Shown here: one piece after another, positions 48,507 through 57,354 of the stretch
How the letters are laid out: each line of letters begins with the position of its first letter
How positions within the stretch are numbered: position 1 is the first letter of the stretch
Source: Pseudomonas mendocina
GTDB taxonomy: Bacteria; Pseudomonadota; Gammaproteobacteria; Pseudomonadales; Pseudomonadaceae
Direction of reading: 5' to 3'
DNA: 64,000 nt
Assembly: GCA_037482215.1 (NCBI GenBank)
Contig: CP148074.1
Span: 310,001-374,000, forward strand
The notes under the pieces: generated by a model
The model's database searches: none
What the model was told of the DNA's origin: nothing
The model's input: only the letters and a program-made list of their open reading frames with translations
Program-made: the position numbers and the translations under genes

Positions 48507-49559
48507 TTATTTCTGCAAGCTTTCGTCGACCGGTGTGCCGTCGTCGTACTGCGAAAGCCAAGTCACCATGGCGTCGCGGTAGCGAGTGAAGCCTTTGTAA
48601 TCCACCAGCTCCTGATCGAGGTCGCGGATTACTCGGTGCATGCGTTTGGCCCACTGTGGTGCGGCTTCGGCCAGTTCTTTGAGGCTGACTAGGTAGGTGC
48701 GTACTGGGAACAGCACCGCATTACTGCGTGGCAGGCGGTGTAGCGGTTGCAGTTCGATGCGCAGGTTAACCAGTTCCCCGGCATTTTCAGGGGTTACGAT
48801 TGTACGATCAGGCGCCCAGTCTGGCAGAGTCTCGGCAGATGTTTCTAAGCGAGGGTTAACGGTGACCGACCAGTTGGTACGGCGCACAGGGTGGCCAGGG
48901 CGCAAACGCAGCAAGAATTTCAGAGCACGTTGAAGGATGCCCATCTCGTGCAGCTTCGGCACTGGACCGTGGAACTCCATGAAGCTCATACCCAGGTTGA
49001 AACGCAGCGAGTAGTCTGCGCGCTGGGTTGCCATACCGGCACCCATCACCAGGGTTTCGTCGCGCTCTTCAAGCAGAATGAATTCGCCCTGAGCCTGGCG
49101 GGTAATGTATTCCATCGGCTCCATCGGCAGGGTGCTGGCGTCACCGAAGGTGAAGGTTTGGTCAATCTGCAATGGGCGGTTGATCCAGTGCCACTGGCTG
49201 CCGTTTTTCTCCAGGGTGAAGTGCTCTGGAAAGTCCCGGGAGTAGGACTCCATCAGCAGCTCCAGCAAGTCCCATTGAGCCTCCATCATGTGCGGCAATG
49301 CAGCGTAGTGAATGCCTGGTTGAGTGTCGAGGACATGCGCACGGTGGTGGCATTCGGAGATGTAGTGCTCGTCGATATCGAACTGAGCGCGAAGGGCGCC
49401 TTCACCAAAGGGTACATGGGGCTCGACGTTCATCGAGTACATGTATTGGTCTTCAGGGTACGGGAAGGGCAGGCGCAGGATGGCTTCGCGGCTGTTGCGA
49501 TAGGTGAAGCCGTTGGCGTCGGCGTCGGCATAGGTTTCGATCGGCTTGAATACGGTCAT
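48507..49559 (-). CDS. dmmC: Heme-dependent oxidative N-demethylase, catalytic subunit (DUF3445)
   Basis: 350 residues. The DUF3445 / HODM family has a PAS-like domain that binds heme and oxidatively removes a methyl group from a secondary amine such as dimethylamine. Landmarks: a start with FKPIETYADADANGFTYRNSREA, an AALPHMMEAQWDLLEL segment near residue 107, and DYSLRFNLGMSFMEFHGPVPKLHE near residue 178. It is encoded with the ferredoxin-type reductase and the small subunit in order A-B-C. The substrate here may differ from dimethylamine (see findings). The subunit letters follow gene order and my recall of DmmABC. Confidence 0.82.
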   Translation of the reverse strand: MTVFKPIETYADADANGFTYRNSREAILRLPFPYPEDQYMYSMNVEPHVPFGEGALRAQFDIDEHYISECHHRAHVLDTQPGIHYAALPHMMEAQWDLLELLMESYSRDFPEHFTLEKNGSQWHWINRPLQIDQTFTFGDASTLPMEPMEYITRQAQGEFILLEERDETLVMGAGMATQRADYSLRFNLGMSFMEFHGPVPKLHEMGILQRALKFLLRLRPGHPVRRTNWSVTVNPRLETSAETLPDWAPDRTIVTPENAGELVNLRIELQPLHRLPRSNAVLFPVRTYLVSLKELAEAAPQWAKRMHRVIRDLDQELVDYKGFTRYRDAMVTWLSQYDDGTPVDESLQK

Positions 49560-49574
49560 TTTTATTTTCCTGTC

Positions 49575-50543
49575 TTAGAGGTCTACGACCAGACGGCTGC
49601 AATTGGCACGGGATACGCATGGCATGAATTTGCGCTTGCTCAGCTTGTCTTCCTCGCTGAGCCAGTCATCGCGGTGGTCCAGCTCGCCTTCGACTTCCAG
49701 TACTTCGGTTTCGCAGTAACCGCAGGCACCGCCGCGGCACAGGTAAGGCACTTTGTAGCCAGCCTGTTCGGCTGCTTCGAGTAGGGACTGATCGGGCGGC
49801 ACTTCGATGGTTACGCCTTGGCGGGCGAGGGTGACGCTGAACGGCAGGCCGGTAGAGCCCTGTTCAACGAAGCGTTCGAAGTGAATGTGGCTGTCAGTCC
49901 AGCCCAAGGCGTGAGCGCTATCGACAGTGTCATTGATCATGCCGTCGGGGCCGCAGACATAGACATGACTGCCCAGTGGGCGATTGGCTAAAACCTGCGC
50001 AATATTCAAGTGCTGGCCTTGGTCATGCACGTACAGGTGAACACATGCGCCGTAGCGGGCTTGCAGTTCCAGGCCCAGGGTCGCGTGTTCTGCGCTGCGC
50101 ACTGCCAGATGCAGCTCGAAGCTGGCCTGCTTGATGTGCAGCTCTTCCATCTGTGAGTAGACCGGGGTGATACCCACGCCACCTGCGATGAACACGTGCT
50201 GACGGGCATGCTTGGCCAGCGGGAACAGGTTGGCGGGTTGCAGAATCTGCAACAGTGCACCTTCCTCAACACTGTCGTGCAGGAAACGCGAGCCACCACG
50301 GCCGTCTTCTACGCGGCGCACTGCAATTTGATAGGCGCTGGAGTCGTAAGGTGAGCCCATTAACGAGTAAGCATTGCGGTGAGTCTTGTCACCGTCTGGC
50401 ATCACCACGACTACGTGGCTGCCGCCAGAGAAGGCTGGCAGGTGCTTGCCTTCAGGGTCAACCAAGGTAAAGCGTTTGATTTCCGGCGTGAGTGTCTCAA
50501 TGCGCGCAACCCGCACGCTGAGGGTTCCGTTATGGGTATTCAT
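49575..50543 (-). CDS. dmmB: N-demethylase reductase subunit (PDR/VanB-type FMN, 2Fe-2S)
   Basis: 322 residues. A flavin domain (about 1-105, with HRNAYSLMGSPYD near residue 56) precedes a NAD-binding domain (VFIAGGVGITPVYSQM near residue 118), and a C-terminal 2Fe-2S domain (about 240-322) has cysteines in YLCRGGACGYC and a further one in MPCVSRANC. It transfers electrons from NAD(P)H to the heme subunit. Its start overlaps the small-subunit stop by four bases, and it lies 16 bp from the heme gene, so the three form an operon. Confidence 0.88.
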   Translation of the reverse strand: MNTHNGTLSVRVARIETLTPEIKRFTLVDPEGKHLPAFSGGSHVVVVMPDGDKTHRNAYSLMGSPYDSSAYQIAVRRVEDGRGGSRFLHDSVEEGALLQILQPANLFPLAKHARQHVFIAGGVGITPVYSQMEELHIKQASFELHLAVRSAEHATLGLELQARYGACVHLYVHDQGQHLNIAQVLANRPLGSHVYVCGPDGMINDTVDSAHALGWTDSHIHFERFVEQGSTGLPFSVTLARQGVTIEVPPDQSLLEAAEQAGYKVPYLCRGGACGYCETEVLEVEGELDHRDDWLSEEDKLSKRKFMPCVSRANCSRLVVDL

Positions 50544-51145
50544 GTATCCAGCTCCTCGGCAGGTGGCAGTTCGCCTGGGACTTCGCCATCAGCTTTGATG
50601 CCCTGAAAGGCAGCCAGGCGGCGAGAATAGTGGTCACGTACGACCAGGTTCAGTTGGCAGCCGGGGCAGGTGAACACGCGTTGAGTGACGTTCTCGGTGT
50701 AGGTGTCGCAATGTGCGCACCAGACGCGGCGCACGAGGGTGCCGCTGTGCTCGCGCAGTACTTCGTCGCGATTCAGGTCCACCGCATTGGCGGCCTGCAT
50801 GGCGGTACCGATAAAGCTCTCTGAACCGCTGAGGTACAGGCGGGTACCCATTTGGGCGTCTTCCAGCAGGGCGCGCAGCGCGTCGATGAGCTCGCGGTTG
50901 CTGCTGAATACCTTCAGTTCACCGGCTTCAGCCTGGCGCAGGTTGTCCAGATGGTTGTGCCCGGAAAAGGACTCAGTGGAGTAGAGCAGGGTGCTGGCCT
51001 GACGTTGGGCCGGTGACATTTCTGCGATCAGACGCAGCATGGCCGAACCGCCGCTACCCTGACCGACGATGAGGTGGCGCAGGCCTCCCTGCATCGGTTT
51101 CAGGTGGTCATAGACCGGTCGGCTCTTGATGCCGGTGATAAGCAT
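50540..51145 (-). CDS. dmmA: N-demethylase small subunit (DmmA-like)
   Basis: 201 residues. It begins MLITGIKSRPVYDHLKPMQGG and has a Rossmann-like stretch HLIVGQGSGGSAMLRL near residue 25. Its C-terminal third has a zinc-ribbon pattern, VWCAHCDTYTENV ... FTCPGCQLNL (four cysteines near residues 142-163), matching the DmmA family. The exact role is not established here; it is the first gene of the three-gene operon. It overlaps the reductase start by four bases. Confidence 0.82.
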   Translation of the reverse strand: MLITGIKSRPVYDHLKPMQGGLRHLIVGQGSGGSAMLRLIAEMSPAQRQASTLLYSTESFSGHNHLDNLRQAEAGELKVFSSNRELIDALRALLEDAQMGTRLYLSGSESFIGTAMQAANAVDLNRDEVLREHSGTLVRRVWCAHCDTYTENVTQRVFTCPGCQLNLVVRDHYSRRLAAFQGIKADGEVPGELPPAEELDT

Positions 51146-51191
51146 GGTGATACCTCACTGGAGAACGGCAGAGACTAAGAAGCATCTATGC

Positions 51192-51214
51192 CATATAACC
51201 TATTGTTTTATATG
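51192..51214. promoter_or_regulatory. Candidate operator upstream of the N-demethylase operon
   Basis: Inverted repeat CATATAA ... TTATATG with a 9-base spacer, 47 bp before the dmmA start. The half-site CATATAA also occurs in the patD/GntR divergent region at 52780, so both could be targets of the GntR regulator. Confidence 0.4.
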
Positions 51215-51241
51215 TTTTTTGCGTGGGTAATTAACCCTGCT

Positions 51242-51267
51242 GCTCACAGGGATGCTTCCCTGTGAGC
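51242..51267. terminator. Perfect hairpin downstream of patD
   Basis: An 11-bp stem, GCTCACAGGGA / TCCCTGTGAGC, with loop TGCT. It lies between patD and dmmA and has no clear T run. It may attenuate read-through. Confidence 0.55.
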
Positions 51268-51310
51268 TAGCTTGTTGCACGCTTAGTAGCGCGTGTGTGG
51301 TTGCACTGAA

Positions 51311-52735
51311 TTAGTGCTTGAACATCACGTGGCGCACGCAGGTGTAATCTTCCAGGCCATACATGGACATATCCTTGCCGTAGCCGGATTGCTTCATGCC
51401 GCCGTGAGGCATTTCGCTGGTCAGCATGAAATGCGTGTTAACCCAAGTGCAGCCATACTGCAGGCGTGATGCCAAGCGGTTGGCGCGTCCGACGTCACGA
51501 GTCCAGACCGAGGAGGCCAGGCCATAGTCCGAGTCGTTGGCAAAGCTCAGAGCTTGGGCTTCATCCTTAAATGGTGTAACGCTGACAACCGGGCCAAAGA
51601 CTTCGCGCTGGACAATCTCGTCGTCCTGACGGGCGTCAGCCAGTACGGTCGGCTCAAAGAAGAAGCCTGGGCCATCAACTCGCTTGCCACCAGTAATCAC
51701 GCGAATGTGTGGCTGCGCTTTGGCGCGCTCCACGAAACCTTCAACACGTTCCAGGTGATCACGGGTGATCAGTGGGCCAAGCTCAGTTTGCGGGTCATCT
51801 TGCAGGCCATAACGGATACTGCTGACAGCGGCGCCAAGCTTCTGCACAAACTCTTCGTAGACGCCTTCCTGCACATACAAGCGGCAGGCTGCGGTGCAGT
51901 CCTGGCCTGCGTTGTAAAAACCGAAGGCGCGGATGCCTTCTACGGCGTCGTCGATATCCGCATCGTCAAAGATCAGTACCGGTGCCTTGCCGCCCAGCTC
52001 CATATGGGTACGCTTCACACTGCTGGCGGTATTGGCCACGATGCGTGCACCCGTGGCCACCGAGCCGGTCAGGGAAACCAAGCGTACCAGAGGGTGTGTG
52101 ACCAGCGGCTCGCCGACACTTGGGCCTTTGCCGAACAAGATGTTGACCACACCAGCAGGGAACAGATCGTTAATGATGCTGGCCAGTTTAAGGGCGGTGA
52201 GCGGCGTTTGTTCTGACGGTTTAAGCACTACGCAGTTACCGGCTGCCAGGGCTGGGGCGAGTTTCCAGGCCACCATCATCAGCGGGTAGTTCCACGGTGC
52301 AATAGAGGCGATCACACCCAACGGGTCGCGACGGATCATTGAGGTGTGGCCGGGGAGGTATTCGCCGCCAGCAGAACCATTCATGCAACGGCTGGCACCT
52401 GCGAAGAAACGAAATACGTCCGCTACGGCAGGAATTTCATCATTCAACGCAGCAGAAAAAGGTTTGCCGCAGTTCTGCGATTCCAGGCGCGCGAATGTTT
52501 CACCTTCAAGCTCAATGCGGTCAGCCAGCTTCAGCAGCAACTCGGCACGGTCTTTCGGCGTGGTCTGCGACCACGACTCAAAGGCGCGGTTGGCGGCCTG
52601 TACGGCGGCATCCACCTGAGCGCTACTGGCTTCGTTGATGTTGATCAGTACTTCGCCCAGGGACGGGTTGTACACGGCGTGGCTAGCGCCTTCACCGGCG
52701 ACCAACTGGCCGTCGATCAGGAGATTGGTTTGCAT
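51311..52735 (-). CDS. patD: Gamma-aminobutyraldehyde dehydrogenase
   Basis: 474 residues, aligned from end to end with E. coli YdcW/PatD as recalled. It oxidises 4-aminobutanal (from putrescine) to GABA with NAD+. Catalytic Glu in [20 protein letters not shown] (near residue 240) and catalytic Cys in [12 protein letters not shown] near residue 281; [19 protein letters not shown] is the usual cofactor loop. It stands alone on its strand, with the N-demethylase operon 165 bp further on and the GntR gene divergent upstream. It differs from the ExaC-type enzyme at 33517, and its presence ties the cluster to amino-aldehydes. Confidence 0.9.
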   Translation of the reverse strand: MQTNLLIDGQLVAGEGASHAVYNPSLGEVLININEASSAQVDAAVQAANRAFESWSQTTPKDRAELLLKLADRIELEGETFARLESQNCGKPFSAALNDEIPAVADVFRFFAGASRCMNGSAGGEYLPGHTSMIRRDPLGVIASIAPWNYPLMMVAWKLAPALAAGNCVVLKPSEQTPLTALKLASIINDLFPAGVVNILFGKGPSVGEPLVTHPLVRLVSLTGSVATGARIVANTASSVKRTHMELGGKAPVLIFDDADIDDAVEGIRAFGFYNAGQDCTAACRLYVQEGVYEEFVQKLGAAVSSIRYGLQDDPQTELGPLITRDHLERVEGFVERAKAQPHIRVITGGKRVDGPGFFFEPTVLADARQDDEIVQREVFGPVVSVTPFKDEAQALSFANDSDYGLASSVWTRDVGRANRLASRLQYGCTWVNTHFMLTSEMPHGGMKQSGYGKDMSMYGLEDYTCVRHVMFKH

Positions 52736-52967
52736 GGCAGGTCCCTTCAGGGTGTTATCGTTAGAGTTGAAGCCTTAAACATATAAAAACATATCTTAAC
52801 GTTTGAGGCTTGCCAACCTTTTCGTCGATAATTGCTTATCTGCCGAATTTCTTAGGTTTGGAGGAGAGGTGTTCTTCGTATCAGCTTTCTCCTAACCACT
52901 ATAAGATACGGAGTTGAACGTTTAAGCCGTGTACAGCACGGATGGTTTACTGAATAGGGAGAGTCCA
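52736..52967. promoter_or_regulatory. patD / GntR divergent control region
   Basis: 232 bp between divergent genes. It contains an A+T-rich AACATATAAAAACATATC segment (52778-52795) near the patD start, with the CATATAA half-site shared with the dmmA region. No other gene is seen. Confidence 0.45.
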
Positions 52968-53723
52968 TTGAGTGCCCGCAACACTGCCCGCAGCACTGCA
53001 TTTATCCGTTTGAGCCAGGAAGGCCGTACCGATGAGGTGGTGCGCCGGTTGGTCGAGGCCATCGAGTTAGGGCTGTTTGCTGAAGGGCAGCAGCTCCCAA
53101 GTGAGAGTGAGCTGGCGCTCCAGTTGGGGGTCGCCACTGTGACCTTGCGCGAAGCGTTGGTGACCTTACGTCAACGCGGGTTGATCGAGACACGCCGTGG
53201 GCGAAACGGCGGTAGTTTTGTCTGCGCGCCGGTGGAGTTACCTGAATCGACTCTGTTGCAGCGACTGCGTGATATGAGTGGCCCAGACCTGCGCGACCTT
53301 GGTGATGAGCAGGTGGCGATCTCCGGGACGGCAGCGCGTCTTGCGGCACACCGCAGCTCCCGTGAACAGCAGGGGCGTATTGCTCAGCATATTGAGTCGC
53401 TCAAACAGGCGACTACGCGATTGGCCCGGCACCGTGCTGATGCGCGCTTCCATATTGAAGTAGCAGCTGCGGCTCAGTCGCTACGCCTGACCCATGCAGA
53501 GATGCGACTGCAATCGGAAGTTGGTGAGCTATTGTGGATGGATGCTGCAGGCGGCAGTGATGTGAGTGCCATCGAGCAAGAGCACCGAGCCATTCTCGAT
53601 GCATTGATCAGTGGTGATGCTGTGCTGGCGGGAGCCCTTGCAGAGGCTCATGTCAGCCGGGGTATCAAGCGTTTGATGGCGCTTCGACTGGAGTTACTGG
53701 CCCATAGTGATGGAGTCTCCTGA
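52968..53723 (+). CDS. GntR family regulator with FCD domain
   Basis: 251 residues from the TTG at 52968, chosen because GGGAGAG lies six bases before it; an in-frame GTG at 52929 lacks a ribosome site. A FadR-type winged helix (about 15-80; SESELALQLGVATVTLREALVTL) precedes an FCD helical effector domain (about 100-235) with VAISGTAARLAAHRS and EHRAILDAL. Divergent from patD and followed by the Cache gene; probably controls the amine cluster. Confidence 0.87.
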   Translation: MSARNTARSTAFIRLSQEGRTDEVVRRLVEAIELGLFAEGQQLPSESELALQLGVATVTLREALVTLRQRGLIETRRGRNGGSFVCAPVELPESTLLQRLRDMSGPDLRDLGDEQVAISGTAARLAAHRSSREQQGRIAQHIESLKQATTRLARHRADARFHIEVAAAAQSLRLTHAEMRLQSEVGELLWMDAAGGSDVSAIEQEHRAILDALISGDAVLAGALAEAHVSRGIKRLMALRLELLAHSDGVS

Positions 53724-53797
53724 GTCAGTTGCTTGGTTGGGAGTTAACCCTGACTGAGCGTTATAAGAACAATGTAAAAACCGTGTGAGGTAATTCC

Positions 53798-54541
53798 ATG
53801 ACTGTCGTGAGCGAAAGCGACTCTCTTGCTGTGTGTGCCCGACAGCTCAACAGTACGGTGGGCGTCATCTTCAGCCAGGTTCGGCAACTGGTGGATGTAA
53901 CGATCGAGCTATGGGAGCGCGTGTTATCTGAAGGGCGCCAGCCAGCCTCGAAAGACCTTGCCCTGTTACGGCCCGCGATTGACGAACAGCTGCTCTCCAC
54001 TGGAGCATTTGGTTGTGGTGGTGGCGTAATTGTCGATCCCGGTTGTCTGGCCGACCGAGAAATGCATCTGGAGTGGTGGTATCTGGCTGATGGCGGTAAG
54101 ACGCTGCCGTTACGGCCGAACTTCGACCGTCGCCGTGAAAACTTCTATGACTACACCAATATGCCCTGGTATTCCCGCCCTCGGGATTCGCGCGGCAGCA
54201 GTGTAGAGGGGCCATATGTCGATCTGTATGGTACCAACATGTACGTGTTGACGTTCACCATGCCGATCTTCGTCGAAGGCAATTTTATCGGTGTGGCAGG
54301 TATGGACTTGTCGCTGCACAACGTCGAACGAATGCTGATACGCAGCCTCATGAGCCTAGAGAACGAAGCAGTACTGATCTCGACGGATGGACGGGTCATT
54401 GCGTCGAATACCGCCAACTGGATGGTGGGCGATTTGGCGCCTAAGCTCCTGGATCCTAGGCCAATGCAAGGTGTACGACTGGTGTTGGATGAGCCTGAGG
54501 CGGGCTGGTCACTGATTAGGCTACCAGGCCTTCGTGGCTAG
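53798..54541 (+). CDS. Soluble Cache-domain protein
   Basis: 247 residues, from an ATG preceded by GTGAGG. It contains a Cache ligand-binding fold: NFYDYTNMPWYSRPRDSRG near residue 110, GPYVDLYGTNMYVLTFTMPIF near residue 135 and IGVAGMDLSLHNVE near residue 163. There is no signal peptide, no membrane helix and no output domain. Most Cache domains are extracellular parts of receptors, so a stand-alone cytoplasmic form is unusual. It lies 74 bp downstream of the GntR gene in the same direction and may sense a substrate of the cluster. Confidence 0.8.
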   Translation: MTVVSESDSLAVCARQLNSTVGVIFSQVRQLVDVTIELWERVLSEGRQPASKDLALLRPAIDEQLLSTGAFGCGGGVIVDPGCLADREMHLEWWYLADGGKTLPLRPNFDRRRENFYDYTNMPWYSRPRDSRGSSVEGPYVDLYGTNMYVLTFTMPIFVEGNFIGVAGMDLSLHNVERMLIRSLMSLENEAVLISTDGRVIASNTANWMVGDLAPKLLDPRPMQGVRLVLDEPEAGWSLIRLPGLRG

Positions 54542-54760
54542 GGTGGATGCGCGCCGTTTTAGGCCGAGGCTCATCGTAAGGCGTTGGCCTGTCCGGACCT
54601 GCTAACTAGTTGGATTAAGGCCAAGGCTCTGTGCTGAGTCGAGACTGTCGTGTGAGTGATTGTTCGAGTATCCATCTTTGTCAGGCGTGGGTGATCAGCA
54701 AGCACACCAGATTGATCCAGCTAAGGCTTACAGCCTGATTGAATTCGCTTTCTCTGGCTG

Positions 54761-56557
54761 CTAGGTATGGCACGGCTGGGTATTATTGGCAGTCATAATG
54801 GTCGTTAGCACTTTATATAGCTCACCTGGCGGTACGGGCTTATGAAGCAAATGAGCGCCACTGTTTAGGGCTTCCCGAAGACGTTCAGGTGCGGTGTCTC
54901 CGGTGATGATGAGGGCAGCAAGTTCAGAGCCCACTTTGGCCCTTAGACGGGATATGGCCTGTGCTCCAGTCTGGTTTCCACGTAAACGGTAATCGCTGAT
55001 CAGTAATTGTGGAGTCCATTGAGTGACGAGATCCAGAGCCTCGTTGGTACTTTCAGCAGCCCTACAAATGCATCCCCAATCTGTTAGTAGATGGACCAAG
55101 GCGTTAAGCGCCAGAGTGTCATCTTCAATGACTAGCACCTTTAAACCACGCAAGAGACCGGTTTGGAGTTGGACGCCCTGCAGGTGGTTGTAACTGTCCT
55201 TAATGTCGGCGGGTGATGCTAGCGGCAGGCTGATTCTGAAGACGCTACCGCGTCCTGGTTTGGATGAAAGCGTAAGCTTATGATTGAGTGACTGTGCAAG
55301 CCCCTCTGTAATGGCAAGCCCCAGCCCCAGCCCTTTGAGTCGGTCCCGCTCTGGGTTTCCCAACTGGTGGAACTCTCGGAAAATTTCACGCTGATGATCA
55401 GGTTCGATGCCTATTCCTGTATCGAATACTTCGATCATGACGTTGTCACCACGCTTGCGGCAGCCAACGAGCAGGCCGCCACTATGGGTGTAGCGAATTG
55501 CATTGGTGATAAGGTTTCGCAGCATCAACTCAAGCAGGTCTGGATCGGAATATACCGCCAGCCGAGTCTCTCGGCATCGATAAACAATATCCTTACTGTC
55601 GACCAAAGACCCGAGCTCGTTTTCGAGCTTGTTAAATAGAGGTTGAAGTCTGAATGCGCTGAGTTTCGGCTCAATAACGCCTGCTTCGATACGCGAAAAG
55701 TCCAGCAATGTATTGAGCATTTGTGCTGAAGCTTGGCCTGCGGCACGAGCATTGTTCAAAATCTTGTGTTGCTGATCATTAAGGTCACTGCGGGACAACA
55801 CCTCAAGGAACAGCTCTTGGGCGTGAACGGGTTGGCGTAAGTCATGACTGGCTGCGGCGAGAAACTTGGATTTGGCCCGGTTGGCTTCCTCTGCTTTGCC
55901 GCGCTGTTGTTCGGCATTGTGGCTTTCGATCCTAAGTCGCTCAATGAGGTCTAGATTCTCAAAACGCAGCCGCATGGTTTGGCGAGAGGTTCGTTGCGCC
56001 AGTAGTGCTTGACCTGCCTGGCCAGCCACAAAAAGCGTGCAGCCGATGGCGAGTGCCGTAAATGAACTGTCGTAGAGTTGGAAAAGTTTGCTGTTTATCG
56101 CTGCAAGTTGAGCAATCTGCATGCTCAGGTAAAGGGGAAGAACCGGGGCCAGAAGTGACACAGCATTGCCGCTGACGCCTGCCAGCGAAGCCATCGTCAG
56201 CAATTGATCAGTCAGACTGGACTGACCCATCATGACCCACGCTAGTGAACCCCACGCCAATCCGTCTATGACTTTAAGGCCGCTCATGACGACGATATGC
56301 CTTGAGCTGTTGTTATGGGTTATTCCTTTGCGTAGAGCGATCCAAGCATAAATTACGCATAACAGGCGGCTGAATATAATGGCGCTAAGCCAAGTCACAA
56401 GCGCCTTTTGCTTATCTGGTGATTGAAAGAACGTCACCAGCAGCAGTGCCAACGCGGTGCCCATAAAAAAAGAGTTTTTGATGCCGCGAAATACCAGTTG
56501 CACTTGTTCAACGCGGACATCACGTTCTAAATCAGCAAATTGAGGCGAGTCAGTCAA
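54761..56557 (-). CDS. Membrane hybrid histidine kinase with C-terminal receiver
   Basis: 598 residues. About six hydrophobic helices (residues 25-200), then a coiled coil, then the HisKA-type phosphoacceptor in FLAAASHDLRQPVHAQELF (near residue 235) and an ATPase domain with N-box NLITNAIRY, G1 DTGIGIEPDHQ and G2 GLGLGLAI. A receiver domain (about 475-590) has the phospho-Asp in LLISDYRLRG. The ASHDLRQP form belongs to a common proteobacterial hybrid group that pairs with NarL-type regulators. Its start overlaps the regulator stop by four bases. Confidence 0.9.
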   Translation of the reverse strand: MTDSPQFADLERDVRVEQVQLVFRGIKNSFFMGTALALLLVTFFQSPDKQKALVTWLSAIIFSRLLCVIYAWIALRKGITHNNSSRHIVVMSGLKVIDGLAWGSLAWVMMGQSSLTDQLLTMASLAGVSGNAVSLLAPVLPLYLSMQIAQLAAINSKLFQLYDSSFTALAIGCTLFVAGQAGQALLAQRTSRQTMRLRFENLDLIERLRIESHNAEQQRGKAEEANRAKSKFLAAASHDLRQPVHAQELFLEVLSRSDLNDQQHKILNNARAAGQASAQMLNTLLDFSRIEAGVIEPKLSAFRLQPLFNKLENELGSLVDSKDIVYRCRETRLAVYSDPDLLELMLRNLITNAIRYTHSGGLLVGCRKRGDNVMIEVFDTGIGIEPDHQREIFREFHQLGNPERDRLKGLGLGLAITEGLAQSLNHKLTLSSKPGRGSVFRISLPLASPADIKDSYNHLQGVQLQTGLLRGLKVLVIEDDTLALNALVHLLTDWGCICRAAESTNEALDLVTQWTPQLLISDYRLRGNQTGAQAISRLRAKVGSELAALIITGDTAPERLREALNSGAHLLHKPVPPGELYKVLTTIMTANNTQPCHT

Positions 56558-57165
56558 GAAATCAGTCCCATGAGGCGTGCAACAAAGGCAGCCTCAGAAC
56601 GGCTGGAAACCTGCATCGCCTGCAAAATAGCTTGTACGTGCCCGCGCACTGTGTTTTCCGAAAGATGAAGGCGTCGGCCAATCAATTTATTGGGCAGGCC
56701 AAGACATAGCAGCTCCAATACCTCGGTTTGTCGGGGGCTTAGGCGTATGGTTGCTGTCGTGGATGGGGATGAGCGAGTTGGCATAGCAGGAGCCGGTAAA
56801 TGCCCTGCAAGCACTTGTGCAAGTAGTTCCAGCATCCGTGCAGGATTTTCGGCTTTATTGATAAAGCCTTGCGCCCCCCGATCCATGGCCTCTTTTTGAA
56901 TATGAGCGTCTTGTATCGCCGACACCATCAGTACTTTTGCCTCCGGCCATCTGCGTTTTAGTAACGAGATACCGTCCAGGCCATTAAGACCCCCAAGCTG
57001 ATGGTCGAGCAACACGAGATCGAAGCAATCGTCCGAGAGTAGCAGTGCTTGCTCCAGCGACTCCGCCTCTGAAATTTTGACGTCACCCATGCCGGCGGCT
57101 AAGACCATGCTGATCCCAGAGCGGAAAAGTGCGTGATCGTCGATAAGTAAGATATGAGTCGTCAT
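56554..57165 (-). CDS. NarL/LuxR-type response regulator
   Basis: 203 residues. A receiver domain (about 1-120) has the acid pair IDDH and phospho-Asp in VLLDHQLGGLNG (near residue 53); a LuxR helix-turn-helix occupies about 140-203 (LSPRQTEVLELLCLGLPNKLIGRRLHLSENTVRGHVQAIL). It is coupled to the kinase gene by a 4-bp overlap. It is divergent from the giant adhesin gene with a 189-bp gap, so the adhesin is a plausible target. Confidence 0.9.
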   Translation of the reverse strand: MTTHILLIDDHALFRSGISMVLAAGMGDVKISEAESLEQALLLSDDCFDLVLLDHQLGGLNGLDGISLLKRRWPEAKVLMVSAIQDAHIQKEAMDRGAQGFINKAENPARMLELLAQVLAGHLPAPAMPTRSSPSTTATIRLSPRQTEVLELLCLGLPNKLIGRRLHLSENTVRGHVQAILQAMQVSSRSEAAFVARLMGLIS

Positions 57166-57354
57166 GTCGGCTATTCAATCGTACGCTCGTGCGTCTAGCA
57201 AGCGTTCAGTCCAAATGGACTATGGTTCCGTTTGCGTGACCCGACTAATGTTCTCTCCTACCAAATCCTTTTTAAGGCCCGTGCCGATTTAACGCTCCGA
57301 ATGCAGCGCGGCAGGCTTTATATCATTGATACTCGTTACAGAGGGTGCGTCGAT

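Noticed and set aside
57301..57354. Alternative in-frame start of the adhesin at 57301
   Set aside because: No ribosome site precedes it, and it would put 18 extra residues before an already complete extended signal peptide.
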